Source of the DNA: Brenneria izadpanahii
GTDB taxonomy: Bacteria > Pseudomonadota > Gammaproteobacteria > Enterobacterales > Enterobacteriaceae
DNA length: 64,000 nt
Reading direction: 5' to 3'
NCBI RefSeq assembly: GCF_017569925.1
Contig: NZ_CP050854.1
Span: 2,294,001 to 2,358,000 of the forward strand
A program made the translations under genes and the position numbers. A model generated the notes under the pieces. That model was not told where the DNA came from. It did no database searches and was given only the letters and a program-made list of their open reading frames with translations. Below are positions 1 to 8,679 of this stretch, piece after piece. The first letter of the stretch is position 1. Every line of letters begins with the position of its first letter.

Positions 1-310
1 TATTGGCATAAAAGAAACCCGTCGATTTAAACAACAACTTAGGGCGCCGAATATAGGCAAGATAGATCGCCATAAATGCCAGAGAAAGCAAAAGCGAGGT
101 GGTAATAATCGGACCGTTATTGATTACATTCCGATAAATAAGGATGACCACCAAACCGATGAAGATCAGGGCATCCAGGCGGTTTACCCGCTTCAGCAAC
201 ACGCGCAGCCGGGTTTTCCCTTTAAGTTTATCCATGATGAACTCGTCATAGATGGCATAAGCCAGCGCCAGCGCGATTGATAAAATCAGAGCGATATCCG
301 TACCCGACAT
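1..310 (-). CDS. yobD: YobD family inner-membrane protein (DUF986), 3' end outside the window
   Basis: The reading frame opens at an ATG at 310 and runs off the left edge, so about 103 N-terminal residues are visible. It shows a hydrophobic helix at residues 5-20, a basic segment, and two more helices at about 48-62 and 70-90. The sequence resembles E. coli YobD throughout, including the motif VVILIYRNV. YobD is a small membrane protein of unknown function. It follows manZ in the same direction, as in E. coli, so co-transcription is plausible. The C-terminal soluble part cannot be seen. Confidence 0.88.
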   Translation of the reverse strand, partial: MSGTDIALILSIALALAYAIYDEFIMDKLKGKTRLRVLLKRVNRLDALIFIGLVVILIYRNVINNGPIITTSLLLSLAFMAIYLAYIRRPKLLFKSTGFFYAN

Positions 311-396
311 AGATAACTCCAGGCGTGAAGATGAGGAAAGGGTAGTTTACTCGGCAATGCGGTTTCCCGCGTGGAATAATTCTTTAGATAGCGTAT

Positions 397-417
397 GCCG
401 GAGGCTTGGCCTCCGGC
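397..417 (-). other. Hairpin in the manZ-yobD spacer
   Basis: A perfect 9-bp inverted repeat (GCCGGAGGC / GCCTCCGGC, 3-base loop) lies between manZ and yobD. No clear run of U follows on the minus strand, so it is more likely a processing or mRNA-stabilising hairpin, or a partial terminator, than a strong terminator. Confidence 0.5.
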
Positions 418-428
418 GGATTAACGTA

Positions 429-1271
429 TTACAGACCTAACAGACCGATCCAATAACCAAAGATGCCGATGACGAAGAATCCCATGATAAGCCACAGGGC
501 ATTCACTTTACGTCTCAGCAGCCACATACAGCCGAATGTGAGCAGCAGAGGGATCAACCCCGGCATGAGCTGGTCCAGAATCGACTGAACCGTGGTTACC
601 GTGGTTTCCCCGTTTTGATTGGTTACCCTTGAAACCACCATCGGAACGTTAACGTGGGTCCATTTATTAACCAGCGCGCCCATGACAAACAGGCCGAGAA
701 TAGATGCCCCCTCGGTCATCTTCTGCAGGAAACCGCCGCCCATATCGCTCACGATGTCCACGCCTTTACGGTAGCCGTATGCGACGCCATAGTAGCGAAC
801 CAGCAGGCGAACCAGGTTGAACAGAACAAAGAACAGAACGGGGCCGAGCAGACTGCCGCTCATGGCGATGCCTGCGCCCAGCGCGGCAAAAACGGGACGT
901 GCGGTCCCCCAGAATATCGGGTCGCCAACGCCCGCCAACGGCCCCATCAGACCAACCTTCAGGCCGTTGATCGCGCCATCGTCAATCGGCGCGCCGTTCG
1001 CACGTTGCTCCTCCATCGCCATCGTTACCCCCAGAATCGGGGCGGCGACAAACGGCTGAGTATTAAAGAACTCCAGGTGGCGCTTAATCGCCTGTTTACG
1101 CTCTTCCGAGTTTTCAGGGTAAAGACGGCGGATTACCGGCACCATGGAAAAACAGAAACCAAGCGCCTGCATACGTTCAAAGTTCCATGACCCCTGGAAA
1201 AGGTTGGAGCGAATAAACACACCGCGAATATCGCTGGCGGTGAGTTTCTTGACATTAGTTGATTCAACCAT
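429..1271 (-). CDS. manZ: Mannose PTS permease subunit IID
   Basis: ManZ is the IID membrane subunit of the mannose phosphotransferase system and forms the sugar channel with ManY. The protein is about 280 residues and closely matches E. coli ManZ: SNLFQGSWNFERMQ near the start, GPLAGVGDPIFWGT in the middle and C-terminal hydrophobic helices. I place the start at the ATG at 1271 because an AGGAG lies about 8 bases upstream. A GTG at 1280 adds three residues and matches the E. coli N-terminus, but it sits directly against that ribosome site. It is the last PTS gene of manXYZ. Confidence 0.95.
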   Translation of the reverse strand: MVESTNVKKLTASDIRGVFIRSNLFQGSWNFERMQALGFCFSMVPVIRRLYPENSEERKQAIKRHLEFFNTQPFVAAPILGVTMAMEEQRANGAPIDDGAINGLKVGLMGPLAGVGDPIFWGTARPVFAALGAGIAMSGSLLGPVLFFVLFNLVRLLVRYYGVAYGYRKGVDIVSDMGGGFLQKMTEGASILGLFVMGALVNKWTHVNVPMVVSRVTNQNGETTVTTVQSILDQLMPGLIPLLLTFGCMWLLRRKVNALWLIMGFFVIGIFGYWIGLLGL

Positions 1272-1285
1272 TTCTCTCACTCCTA

Positions 1286-2083
1286 TTAGTCCAGTTCATT
1301 ATCAAGATCGTTGCTGCCAGCCGCCGCAGGTTGACCCGGCACCCTGTTGTATTTCGGGCTGAGCTGGATATACAGCACGGCCATGACAACGCCAATCACA
1401 CCCAGCGCGACCAGGTTGAAATCGGTGAATGCGGCGGTAACGAAACCGAGATAGAAGAAAGGCATCAGATAGCCGGCGCGCATCATGTTGATGACCATGG
1501 CATAACCAACGACCACAATCATGCCCCCGGCGATATTCAGGCCGTTGGTGACGACGTCGGGTATCGAATTCAACATGGCGTGAACGGCATCCGTACCGAC
1601 GGATATCGCAACGATAACGGCAGGGATGGCGATACGCATCGCCTGGAGGAACAACGCCGAGACGTGAAGCCAACTGATGGCGCTCAGGTTGCCGCGTTCC
1701 GCCGCGCTGTCGGCCGCGTGTTGGAAGGCGACGGTGATGGTGCGGACGATAATCGTCAGCACTTGTCCTGCCGCGGCCAACGGAATAGCCAGCGCGATCC
1801 CCGCACCGACGCTCTGTCCGCCGGCAATAACCAGGATGGTTGAAATAATGGAAGCCAGAGCCGCATCGGGCGCGACCGCCGCGCCGATGTTCATCCAGCC
1901 GAGAGCGATCATTTCCAATGTGCCGCCGATAATGATCCCGGTTTGCAGATCGCCCAGTATTGCGCCAATAAGCGTACAGGCGACAAGCGGACGGTGGAAC
2001 TGAAACTCATCAAGAATCGATCCCATCCCCGAGACGCAAGCTACAAGAAATATCAGCACAATTTGAAGCGTAGTAATCTCCAT
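1286..2083 (-). CDS. manY: Mannose PTS permease subunit IIC
   Basis: ManY is the IIC transmembrane subunit of the mannose/glucose/glucosamine PTS. It has 265 residues, about the family length. It opens with MEITTLQIVLIFLVA and carries the conserved segment GTLEMIALGWMNIGAAVAP around residues 55-72, followed by several long hydrophobic helices. The ATG at 2083 has AGGAG upstream. It lies between manX (67-base gap) and manZ (a few bases), so the three form one operon. In E. coli this permease also serves as an entry route for phage lambda DNA and some bacteriocins. Confidence 0.96.
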   Translation of the reverse strand: MEITTLQIVLIFLVACVSGMGSILDEFQFHRPLVACTLIGAILGDLQTGIIIGGTLEMIALGWMNIGAAVAPDAALASIISTILVIAGGQSVGAGIALAIPLAAAGQVLTIIVRTITVAFQHAADSAAERGNLSAISWLHVSALFLQAMRIAIPAVIVAISVGTDAVHAMLNSIPDVVTNGLNIAGGMIVVVGYAMVINMMRAGYLMPFFYLGFVTAAFTDFNLVALGVIGVVMAVLYIQLSPKYNRVPGQPAAAGSNDLDNELD

Positions 2084-2150
2084 TGTACTTCTCCTATGAA
2101 AAACGTTTCTGAGTAAAATAAATCGTTACACAGCGTTATTTATAAATGCG

Positions 2151-3110
2151 TTAACGAGCCATCTTATTGATTAAGTCCATCATTTTGATTTTGGTATCGC
2201 TTGAAACTTTTCTTACCTCTAATTCAATTCCGCGTTTATCCAGTTCTTTAAACGCGGCAATATCTTTTTCATCAATAGAAACCGCGTTATTGACCTGCGT
2301 TTTCCCCTGGCGGAATGCCATTCCCCCAATATTGACCGACGTTATTTTCACGCCATTTTCAACCAGCGTGAGAACGTCGGTCGGATTGGTAAATAACAGC
2401 ATGACGCGATCGGACGCGTATTTCGGATTGTTATAAACGCGAATCGCTTTCTCCACATCGACCACATGAGCGGTAACGCCCGGCGGCGCGACCTGCGTCA
2501 ACAGCGTTTTGCGCACGTTATCGGCGGCGACCTCATTACTGACGACGATAATGCGGCCGACGTTGGTTTCTTTGGTCCAGCGGGTGGCGACCTGACCGTG
2601 AATCAATCGGTCGTCGATGCGCGCTAACCCTATCTTCATATGCTCGCCCGAGCCGGAGACCGGCGCCGCGGGCTGAGCCTTGGGAGGCGCGGATACGGCG
2701 GGTTTCTGCCGCTCTTGCGTTTTCAGGGCTTTTACTCCGTCCCGGCCGGCTTCAAGGGCGATGGACACCAGATCGGCAAATGCGGGATTGTCGTCTCTGG
2801 CCATAAAGGTTTCCACCAGCAAGGGGATATTCACCCCGGCGATGACTTCGTAGTTCTCCTTATCCGTTACCATTCGGCTGGCGGCGTTAAAAGGGCTGCC
2901 TCCCCAGGTATCGACTAAAAACAATACGCCAAGCGAAGTATCTAACTGGGATAGCTTCTCTTGATATTTTTCCATCAATGTTTCAGCATTCTCACCGGGG
3001 ATGAAATCTATCCAGGCAACGTTTTGCTGTTCACCCAGAATCATTTCGGCTGTTTTAAGCAGCGGCCCTGCGGTGGTACCGTGAGTGCATAGCATTATTG
3101 CAATACTCAC
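2151..3110 (-). CDS. manX: Mannose PTS subunit IIAB
   Basis: ManX is the soluble phosphotransfer component. The IIA domain (about 1-130) has its phosphorylated His10 in CTHGTTAG. The IIB domain (about 158-319) has His171 in DDRLIHGQVATRW. An Ala/Pro-rich linker (about 135-155) joins them, as in E. coli. The start is a GTG at 3110 with GAGGAGG upstream. HPr phosphorylates His10, which passes phosphate to His171 and then to the sugar entering through ManYZ. It is the first gene of manXYZ. In E. coli the operon is controlled by Mlc, CRP and the small RNA SgrS. I did not recognise those sites here. Confidence 0.97.
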   Translation of the reverse strand: MSIAIMLCTHGTTAGPLLKTAEMILGEQQNVAWIDFIPGENAETLMEKYQEKLSQLDTSLGVLFLVDTWGGSPFNAASRMVTDKENYEVIAGVNIPLLVETFMARDDNPAFADLVSIALEAGRDGVKALKTQERQKPAVSAPPKAQPAAPVSGSGEHMKIGLARIDDRLIHGQVATRWTKETNVGRIIVVSNEVAADNVRKTLLTQVAPPGVTAHVVDVEKAIRVYNNPKYASDRVMLLFTNPTDVLTLVENGVKITSVNIGGMAFRQGKTQVNNAVSIDEKDIAAFKELDKRGIELEVRKVSSDTKIKMMDLINKMAR

Positions 3111-3450
3111 TTGCTACCTCCTCATTATTCACGATCAAATTATGTGTGTAATGTATCGGGATATTGGGTTAACGCCTCTCTATAGAGAATTAACCGTACA
3201 GTATCTGTATAGTCGAAAGAATCTAATTTGGTTGTCCAATAGGTGAAAAACCCACAATGAATTCATGGTGTTCAATGAATTCTCGTTCTAGCTATAAACC
3301 GTAAATCAACGGTTTGCCGGATTTATTTTACCCAGCGAAAAAATAAATAGTGTGATGGTGATCGCGTAAAGTTTGCACTGTTATGAAAGTGTGGAGCATA
3401 TAACGAAATTGTTACACGGTTTTAGATAATTAAAGTGTGTAAGAAAATCT
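3111..3450. promoter_or_regulatory. manX upstream region with two perfect inverted repeats
   Basis: This non-coding stretch separates divergent manX and yoaE. It holds two inverted repeats: GAATTCAT-N8-ATGAATTC at 3259-3282 and AAACCGT-N6-ACGGTTT at 3296-3315. Both lie about 150-200 bases upstream of the manX start and look like operator-type dyads or a hairpin pair. I could not assign a regulator. No convincing manX -10/-35 pair was found. Confidence 0.4.
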
Positions 3451-3704
3451 TTGTGAAAAATGGGAGCAACCTGCTAGAGTAATCTTCTGTTAAATTACTT
3501 AGGAGCACTGGGCATTAGCCCTTCCCATGGACTGTCACCGACAAAACGTTCTCTGTGTACCCGCTAACGATGGTGGTTTTCTGTACTTGGTTGGCCATTC
3601 TGACCACCTTCAGAGTCATTCTGCTTCATACCAACTTTTCTTATTACCATTCAATGCAATTGACGCATTGATGTCATTTGCTCGTTCATTTTTCGGAGTC
3701 TGAC
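3451..3704 (+). promoter_or_regulatory. Probable yoaE promoter and long leader
   Basis: TTGTGA (3451-3456) and TAGAGT (3475-3480) are 18 bases apart, and the latter is preceded by TG (extended -10). Transcription would start near 3487, leaving an untranslated leader of about 215 bases before the yoaE ATG. The leader contains a small hairpin (GGGC-ATTA-GCCC, 3510-3521) and a possible GGTGG/CCACC pairing at about 3574-3606. It does not match the yybP-ykoY manganese riboswitch consensus that I know. What the long leader does is unknown. Confidence 0.4.
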
Positions 3705-5276
3705 ATGGAATTCTTTTTGCTGGATCCTTCAATCTGGGCAGGCTTATTGACGCTGGTGGTACTTGAAATTGTTCTGGGCATCGACAACCTGGTATTTATC
3801 GCCATTCTGGCGGATAAACTACCGCCCAGACAGCGGGATAAAGCCCGTATCATCGGTTTATCGCTGGCCTTATTAATGCGTTTGGGGTTGTTGTCCTTGA
3901 TTTCCTGGATGGTTACGCTGACCCGTCCGCTGTTTCACATCGGCGATTTCAGCTTCTCCGGCCGCGATCTCATCCTGTTGGGCGGGGGGCTGTTCTTACT
4001 ATTTAAGGCCACCATGGAGTTGCATGAACGGCTGGAAAATAAATCGCACGATGAGCAAGGCAACCGCTCGCACGCCAGCTTTTGGGCCGTTGTGGCGCAG
4101 ATTGTCGTCCTGGATGCGGTATTTTCGCTGGATGCGGTGATTACGGCGGTGGGAATGGTTAACCATCTTGGCGTTATGATGACCGCGGTCATTATTGCGA
4201 TGGGAGTGATGCTGCTGGCATCCAAACCGCTGACCAACTTCGTAAACGCGCATCCCACCGTGGTGGTGCTGTGCCTCAGCTTCCTGCTGATGATTGGCTT
4301 AAGTTTGGTGGCGGAAGGTTTTGGTTTCCATATTCCCAAAGGCTATCTGTATGCGGCGATCGGCTTCTCGATCCTGATCGAACTGTTTAACCAGATTGCC
4401 CGGCATAACTTTATGAAGCATCAGTCGCGGCGGCCTTTGCGTGAGCGCACCGCCGAGGCGATTCTACGGCTGATGGGCGCCAGAAAGACCGCTAGCGATG
4501 AAGACGACGAACCGCAGAAGGTTATGTCTGAAGAGTTTGCGGAGGAAGAGCGCTACATGATCAACGGCGTTCTGACGCTGGCGTCACGTTCTTTGCGCAG
4601 CGTGATGACTCCCCGGACAGAAATTTCCTGGGTGGACTGTGAGCGCTCCGTAGAAGAAATACGGATGCAGTTGCTGGATACGCCTCACAGCCTGTTCCCG
4701 GTTTGCCGCGGTTCTCTGGATGAATTAATCGGCGTTGTGCGGGCCAAGGATCTGCTGGTGGCGCTGGAAGAGCATGCCGATGTGGAAAGTTTCGCCGCAG
4801 CAAACCAACCGATTGTGGTGCCGGAGACGCTGGACGTCATTAATCTGCTGCCGGTGCTGCGCCGGGCCAAGGGCGGCCTGGTGATGGTAACCAACGAGTT
4901 CGGCGTGGTGCAGGGGCTGGTGACGCCGTTGGATGTGCTGGAGGCTATCGCCGGCGAGTTTCCGGATGAGGACGAAACGCCGGAGATTATCGCCGATGGC
5001 GATGGCTGGCTGGTAAAGGGCGGTACGGATCTGCACTCGTTGCAGCAGGCGCTCGACAGCAACGATCTGGTCAGCCCGAAAGAGGACTATTCATCGTTGG
5101 CGGGGATGCTGCTGTCGCACTGCGATGAGTTTCCTAAAGTCGGGGATGTTATCGAACTGCATCAACTGCGCTTTCGCATTATGGAAGTGTCGGAATATCG
5201 TATTGAACTGGTGCGGGTGGAGAAAATCACCGAGCCGGTTGAAGACGAGGAAGAGCGGTCGCATGCTTCCCGCTAA
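3705..5276 (+). CDS. yoaE: TerC-family membrane protein with CBS pair and CorC/HlyC domain
   Basis: YoaE has an N-terminal TerC-type membrane domain (residues 1 to about 230; motif [15 protein letters not shown] near 18-32 and a second acidic motif [10 protein letters not shown]), a CBS-domain pair (about 290-410) and a C-terminal CorC/HlyC transporter-associated domain. It closely matches E. coli YoaE over its whole length. TerC relatives have been linked to metal export, chiefly manganese, but YoaE itself is not well characterised. The ATG at 3705 has CGGAG upstream; an in-frame TTG at 3678 is less likely. It is divergent from manX. Confidence 0.93.
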   Translation: MEFFLLDPSIWAGLLTLVVLEIVLGIDNLVFIAILADKLPPRQRDKARIIGLSLALLMRLGLLSLISWMVTLTRPLFHIGDFSFSGRDLILLGGGLFLLFKATMELHERLENKSHDEQGNRSHASFWAVVAQIVVLDAVFSLDAVITAVGMVNHLGVMMTAVIIAMGVMLLASKPLTNFVNAHPTVVVLCLSFLLMIGLSLVAEGFGFHIPKGYLYAAIGFSILIELFNQIARHNFMKHQSRRPLRERTAEAILRLMGARKTASDEDDEPQKVMSEEFAEEERYMINGVLTLASRSLRSVMTPRTEISWVDCERSVEEIRMQLLDTPHSLFPVCRGSLDELIGVVRAKDLLVALEEHADVESFAAANQPIVVPETLDVINLLPVLRRAKGGLVMVTNEFGVVQGLVTPLDVLEAIAGEFPDEDETPEIIADGDGWLVKGGTDLHSLQQALDSNDLVSPKEDYSSLAGMLLSHCDEFPKVGDVIELHQLRFRIMEVSEYRIELVRVEKITEPVEDEEERSHASR

Positions 5277-5295
5277 ATGATCCCGACGGGTGACG

Positions 5296-5326
5296 ATACG
5301 GCTTGTTCCTGGCGGACAAGCCGTAT
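5296..5326. terminator. Hairpin terminator after yoaE
   Basis: An 11-bp inverted repeat (ATACGGCTTGT / ACAAGCCGTAT) lies 19 bases after the yoaE stop, followed by a short T-rich tail. It sits between two convergent genes and may serve both. Confidence 0.65.
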
Positions 5327-5345
5327 TTCGTTGCCGCCGGTCTTG

Positions 5346-5666
5346 TTAAGAGGCGTTTGGCGATTGCGACCAGTGCGCCATTTCTTCAGCAATAAACCAT
5401 GTCACCAGATCGCGGTACATCTTTTCTATAACGTCGGGGTTTAGCTCTGCATTTTCCGCCCAGGTTCTGCGCTGTGCGAGCATGCTTTCAAACCGGGCTT
5501 TGGCCTGAACCTGATCAGGATTTTTCTTGAACCTGGCGGCGGATTTAACATACGCAAAGCGCTGCGACAGCAGTTGGATTACTTCCCGATCCAGCGCGTC
5601 GATTTCCGCTCTTATTTCACCCATGTCGGAACAGCTTTCCGGCGCGTTCGTTTGTTTGTATCCCAT
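5346..5666 (-). CDS. AroQ-fold chorismate mutase / isochorismate pyruvate-lyase family protein
   Basis: A 106-residue all-helical protein of the AroQ family, closest in layout to PchB of Pseudomonas. Helix 1 carries EIRAEIDALD with Arg19 and the motif YVKSAARFK with Lys47 (PchB Arg14 and Lys42 by my alignment). The C-terminal helix reads WFIAEEMAHW. In PchB the matching position is Gln90, but here it is Glu95. PchB makes salicylate from isochorismate, yet no isochorismate synthase or salicylate-siderophore gene lies nearby, so a chorismate mutase or other role is possible. The ATG at 5666 has AAGGATG upstream. It is a single-gene unit convergent with yoaE. Confidence 0.8.
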   Translation of the reverse strand: MGYKQTNAPESCSDMGEIRAEIDALDREVIQLLSQRFAYVKSAARFKKNPDQVQAKARFESMLAQRRTWAENAELNPDVIEKMYRDLVTWFIAEEMAHWSQSPNAS

Positions 5667-5763
5667 TGCTCATCCTTTTTTATTCAACGAATGGCGCAGT
5701 CAGCGGACGATTGGCCGTTAATGAACAACAATGCGCTCCCCTGGCTACCCGCTCGGCTTGACA

Positions 5764-6380
5764 TCAACTTTTACGATAGACAGCCAGGCCACCGGCCAGA
5801 AAGACCATGATCGCCGCGCAGGCGCGGTTAAGCCTTCTTAACCCAACAGCGGTAAAGGCGCGGGCGGCCTGCATTCCGCCAAAGGCATATCCCGCCATAA
5901 TGGCGATATCAATGACTATCGTGGCGCAGGCGAAGGCGACATACTGAGGTAGCTGCGGTTCATTGACAACGATGAACTGCGGTAAAAACGCAGAAAAAAA
6001 CAGTAACCCTTTGGGGTTGGATAAGGCGACCAGCAGGCTGCGCATAAACGCGCGATTGGCCGAATACGAAGGGCGATCGGTCGGCGCCGTCGTCAACAAG
6101 GACGAGGGTTTCGCCTGCCAAAGTTGTAGCGAGAGCCAGAATAAGTAACCGACGCCGATCCATTTAACCAGCGAAAACAGGGTTTCGGAGGCGGCCACCA
6201 ATGAGCCCAGGCCAATGGCGACCAGACCAATCAGGATGAAGTCGGATAAGGCCGCACCCAAAATACCGAAAGCAATTAATTTCTTAATCACTGTTCTGCA
6301 ATGCAACAACGGCAAAAGGGAGTGGCGGAAAAAGAGGATAACGGGTATGGATAAGCGATGGTGAAGCGGAACGATTCCAT
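5764..6380 (-). pseudogene. LysE/RhtB-family amino-acid exporter, damaged 5' end
   Basis: From about 6300 downward the frame encodes a normal LysE-type exporter body: GILGAALSDFILIGL, the motif SNPKGLLFF, and several membrane helices up to the C-terminus. The expected N-terminal helix and TPGP motif are missing from this frame. An ATG at 6380 starts MESFRFTIAYPYPLSSFSATPF, which looks like the family N-terminus (the start of helix 1 up to ATP) but in another frame, and it hits stops within 35 codons. Part of the region after the TPGP motif also seems deleted. I read it as a frameshifted pseudogene. A shortened protein starting inside the frame cannot be excluded. Confidence 0.6.
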
Positions 6381-6431
6381 GCTGATAGATCGGCGGGCGC
6401 CGACCGCCCACCGATTATTGTGAAGAGGACG

Positions 6432-7796
6432 CTAGTCGCACTGCACCTTTATCGCCAGTCCGCCGCGTGACGTTTCGCGATATTTGGCGTTCATATCCTT
6501 GCCGGTTTCATACATGGTTTCTATGACCTTATCCAGCGACACGCGCGGTTCGCTGGTGCGACGCACCGCCATACGCGCGGCGTTAATGGCTTTTACCGCA
6601 GCGATGGCATTACGCTCAATGCACGGAACTTGAACCTGACCGGCGACCGGGTCGCAGGTTAAGCCCAGATTGTGCTCCATACCAATTTCCGCGGCCACGC
6701 AGACCTGTTCCGGGCTGGCGCCCATTAATTCGGCCAGGCCGGCCGCCGCCATTGAACAGGCGACGCCCACTTCACCCTGGCAGCCCACTTCAGCGCCGGA
6801 AATGGAGGCGTTCATTTTGTATAGGATCCCGACGGCTCCGGCGGCAAGGAAATAACGGATATATATTCCCGGCTCAACCGGTTCAATAAAGTGATCGTAA
6901 TAAGCCAGGACGGCAGGCACGATGCCGCAGGCGCCATTGGTCGGCGCCGTCACGACGCGTCCGCCGGCCGCATTCTCTTCGTTCACGGCCAGAGCGAACA
7001 TGTTTACCCAATCGACAACATTCATCGGGTCATTCGATAATTTATCGGAAGCCACCAGCATACGGCGCAGCGCGGAGGCGCGGCGGGGAACGCGCAGCGG
7101 GCCGGGCAACACCCCTTCAGTATTCACGCCGCGGTCGATACAGGCGCGCATGGCATGCCAGATATCCGAAAAATAAGTTTCGATATCCTGACGACTATGT
7201 AACGCCAGTTCATTGCGCATCATCAGACCGGACAGCGAAAGGCCGCTTTGTTTGCAGTGCGCCAGCATCTCTTTCGCCGAATTAAAGGCGTAGGGCACGG
7301 AAACTTCGGTTAAAACGCTTTTGCCAAAGTTTTCTTCGTCGACGATAAATCCGCCGCCGATGGAATAATAGGTCTTGCTGAAAACCGCCTTATTCCCGGC
7401 AAACGCAGTGATGGTCATACCATTTTCATGCAGCGGCAGGTTTTCGCTGCGGAAAACCATGCCGCCTTCACGGGGAAAATCGACTTCATGCCGGCCGTCC
7501 GCCAGCAACAGCCGTTCACGCTGCTCAACATCTCGGATAAAGCCTGGTATGGCATCGATATCGACGTTATCCGGCATACTGCCGGCCAGTCCCATGATGA
7601 TGGCGATATCGGTATGGTGTCCTTTCCCTGTTAGCGATAGCGAACCGTAAACATCAACGGCAATACGCGTGGCGGCCGTTAGTAAATTCCGATTTATTAA
7701 CTCATCGACAAACTGCTTACCGGCTTTCATCGGTCCTACTGTATGAGAGCTGGAGGGGCCAATACCGATTTTAAACATGTCGAAAACGCTTATCAC
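6432..7796 (-). CDS. sdaA: L-serine dehydratase (deaminase), iron-sulfur type
   Basis: SdaA converts L-serine to pyruvate and ammonia using a [4Fe-4S] cluster rather than PLP. The 454 residues equal the E. coli length. It opens with FDMFKIGIGPSSSHTVGP, the substrate-binding segment, and the C-terminal half carries conserved cysteines (GCQGEVGVACSM; LTCDPVAG) that hold the cluster. The start is a GTG at 7796 with AAGGAG 8 bases upstream. Neighbours differ slightly from E. coli: nudL lies upstream across a 260-base gap, but yoaD is absent. Confidence 0.96.
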   Translation of the reverse strand: MISVFDMFKIGIGPSSSHTVGPMKAGKQFVDELINRNLLTAATRIAVDVYGSLSLTGKGHHTDIAIIMGLAGSMPDNVDIDAIPGFIRDVEQRERLLLADGRHEVDFPREGGMVFRSENLPLHENGMTITAFAGNKAVFSKTYYSIGGGFIVDEENFGKSVLTEVSVPYAFNSAKEMLAHCKQSGLSLSGLMMRNELALHSRQDIETYFSDIWHAMRACIDRGVNTEGVLPGPLRVPRRASALRRMLVASDKLSNDPMNVVDWVNMFALAVNEENAAGGRVVTAPTNGACGIVPAVLAYYDHFIEPVEPGIYIRYFLAAGAVGILYKMNASISGAEVGCQGEVGVACSMAAAGLAELMGASPEQVCVAAEIGMEHNLGLTCDPVAGQVQVPCIERNAIAAVKAINAARMAVRRTSEPRVSLDKVIETMYETGKDMNAKYRETSRGGLAIKVQCD

Positions 7797-8056
7797 GCTA
7801 AAAACTCCTTAAAAGCGCAACCATACCCACAGGCTAGAATAAAACTCTCAGAACGGGCTATTGTAGTGTGGAATATGTTGCGAGGTTTCCCTTTTCGCAT
7901 GAAATAAACTTATGCCAATGGATAAGTTTATTTATTTTCGGGAACGCTAGAGCGTATTAAGCGGGAAGAAAAGGATTAATAATAAAATTAACTATTTTTA
8001 CTTTATGGATAATGGGGCGAAAGCGGCGTGGGGAAATAACAAAAAGAGTAAAAATA

Positions 8057-8674
8057 TCATGGGCTATTGGCCACATGCAGCGCGAGCTGACGAATGATCG
8101 ATGCCGTTAATCCCCAGACAAATTGCTGCCGATACCAGGAAAGATAAACCCGGTGCGGTTTCCGCTGCCGCTCAATATCAAGGGCATGATAGCGTTCCAG
8201 CGCGAACGCGACCTCAAGCGGCATTTCAAACAGTTCAGCCACTTCTCCCTCATTCGGCTGAAAGCGGATCCGAGAGGAAATCAGGCCGACGACCGGAGTG
8301 ACCTGGAATCCGCTCACGCTGTCGACGGGCGGCAAGACGCCGAGAACCTGCACGTCCTGGGGCGGGATCGCCACTTCTTCCTGCGCTTCGCGTAAGGCCG
8401 TTGCAATCAGCGACCGATCGTCGCTGTCGGCGGCCCCGCCGGGGAAGGCGACTTGCCCGGCGTGTTTCCTGAGATCCGATGCCCGGCGGGTCAGAAGCAA
8501 GGTCGGGGTTGTGCGGCGGACAATCGGCACCAGGACGGCGGCTTTCCGTAACTGGCGCGCCGGCGATGCGGCGCGCAGCGTTTGCAGTTGAAAGCGCGTA
8601 ATGAACTCCGCCAGATCGAAAGGCGTGGTAGAACGGAACGGCGGCGAATTTATCTCAATCACTGGATGCGTCAC
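8057..8674 (-). CDS. nudL: Nudix CoA pyrophosphatase NudL
   Basis: NudL belongs to the Nudix hydrolases that cleave coenzyme A and related pyrophosphates. The Nudix box runs from Gly80 to about 103 (FPGGAADSD... [11 protein letters not shown]), with the metal-binding REAQEE at 95-100. It is preceded by the family motif [13 protein letters not shown]. The start is a GTG at 8674, only five bases after the pabB stop codon, so translation is probably coupled to pabB, as the gene order in E. coli suggests. The first 20 or so residues are poorly conserved and the exact start is less certain. Confidence 0.92.
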   Translation of the reverse strand: MTHPVIEINSPPFRSTTPFDLAEFITRFQLQTLRAASPARQLRKAAVLVPIVRRTTPTLLLTRRASDLRKHAGQVAFPGGAADSDDRSLIATALREAQEEVAIPPQDVQVLGVLPPVDSVSGFQVTPVVGLISSRIRFQPNEGEVAELFEMPLEVAFALERYHALDIERQRKPHRVYLSWYRQQFVWGLTASIIRQLALHVANSP

Positions 8675-8679
8675 GAATA

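Noticed and set aside
654..1190. 178-codon plus-strand frame opposite manZ
   Set aside because: It is the antisense shadow of a well-conserved gene and has no family features.
3487..3704. yybP-ykoY manganese riboswitch before yoaE
   Set aside because: Considered because of the TerC link, but the conserved motif blocks that I know are not present.
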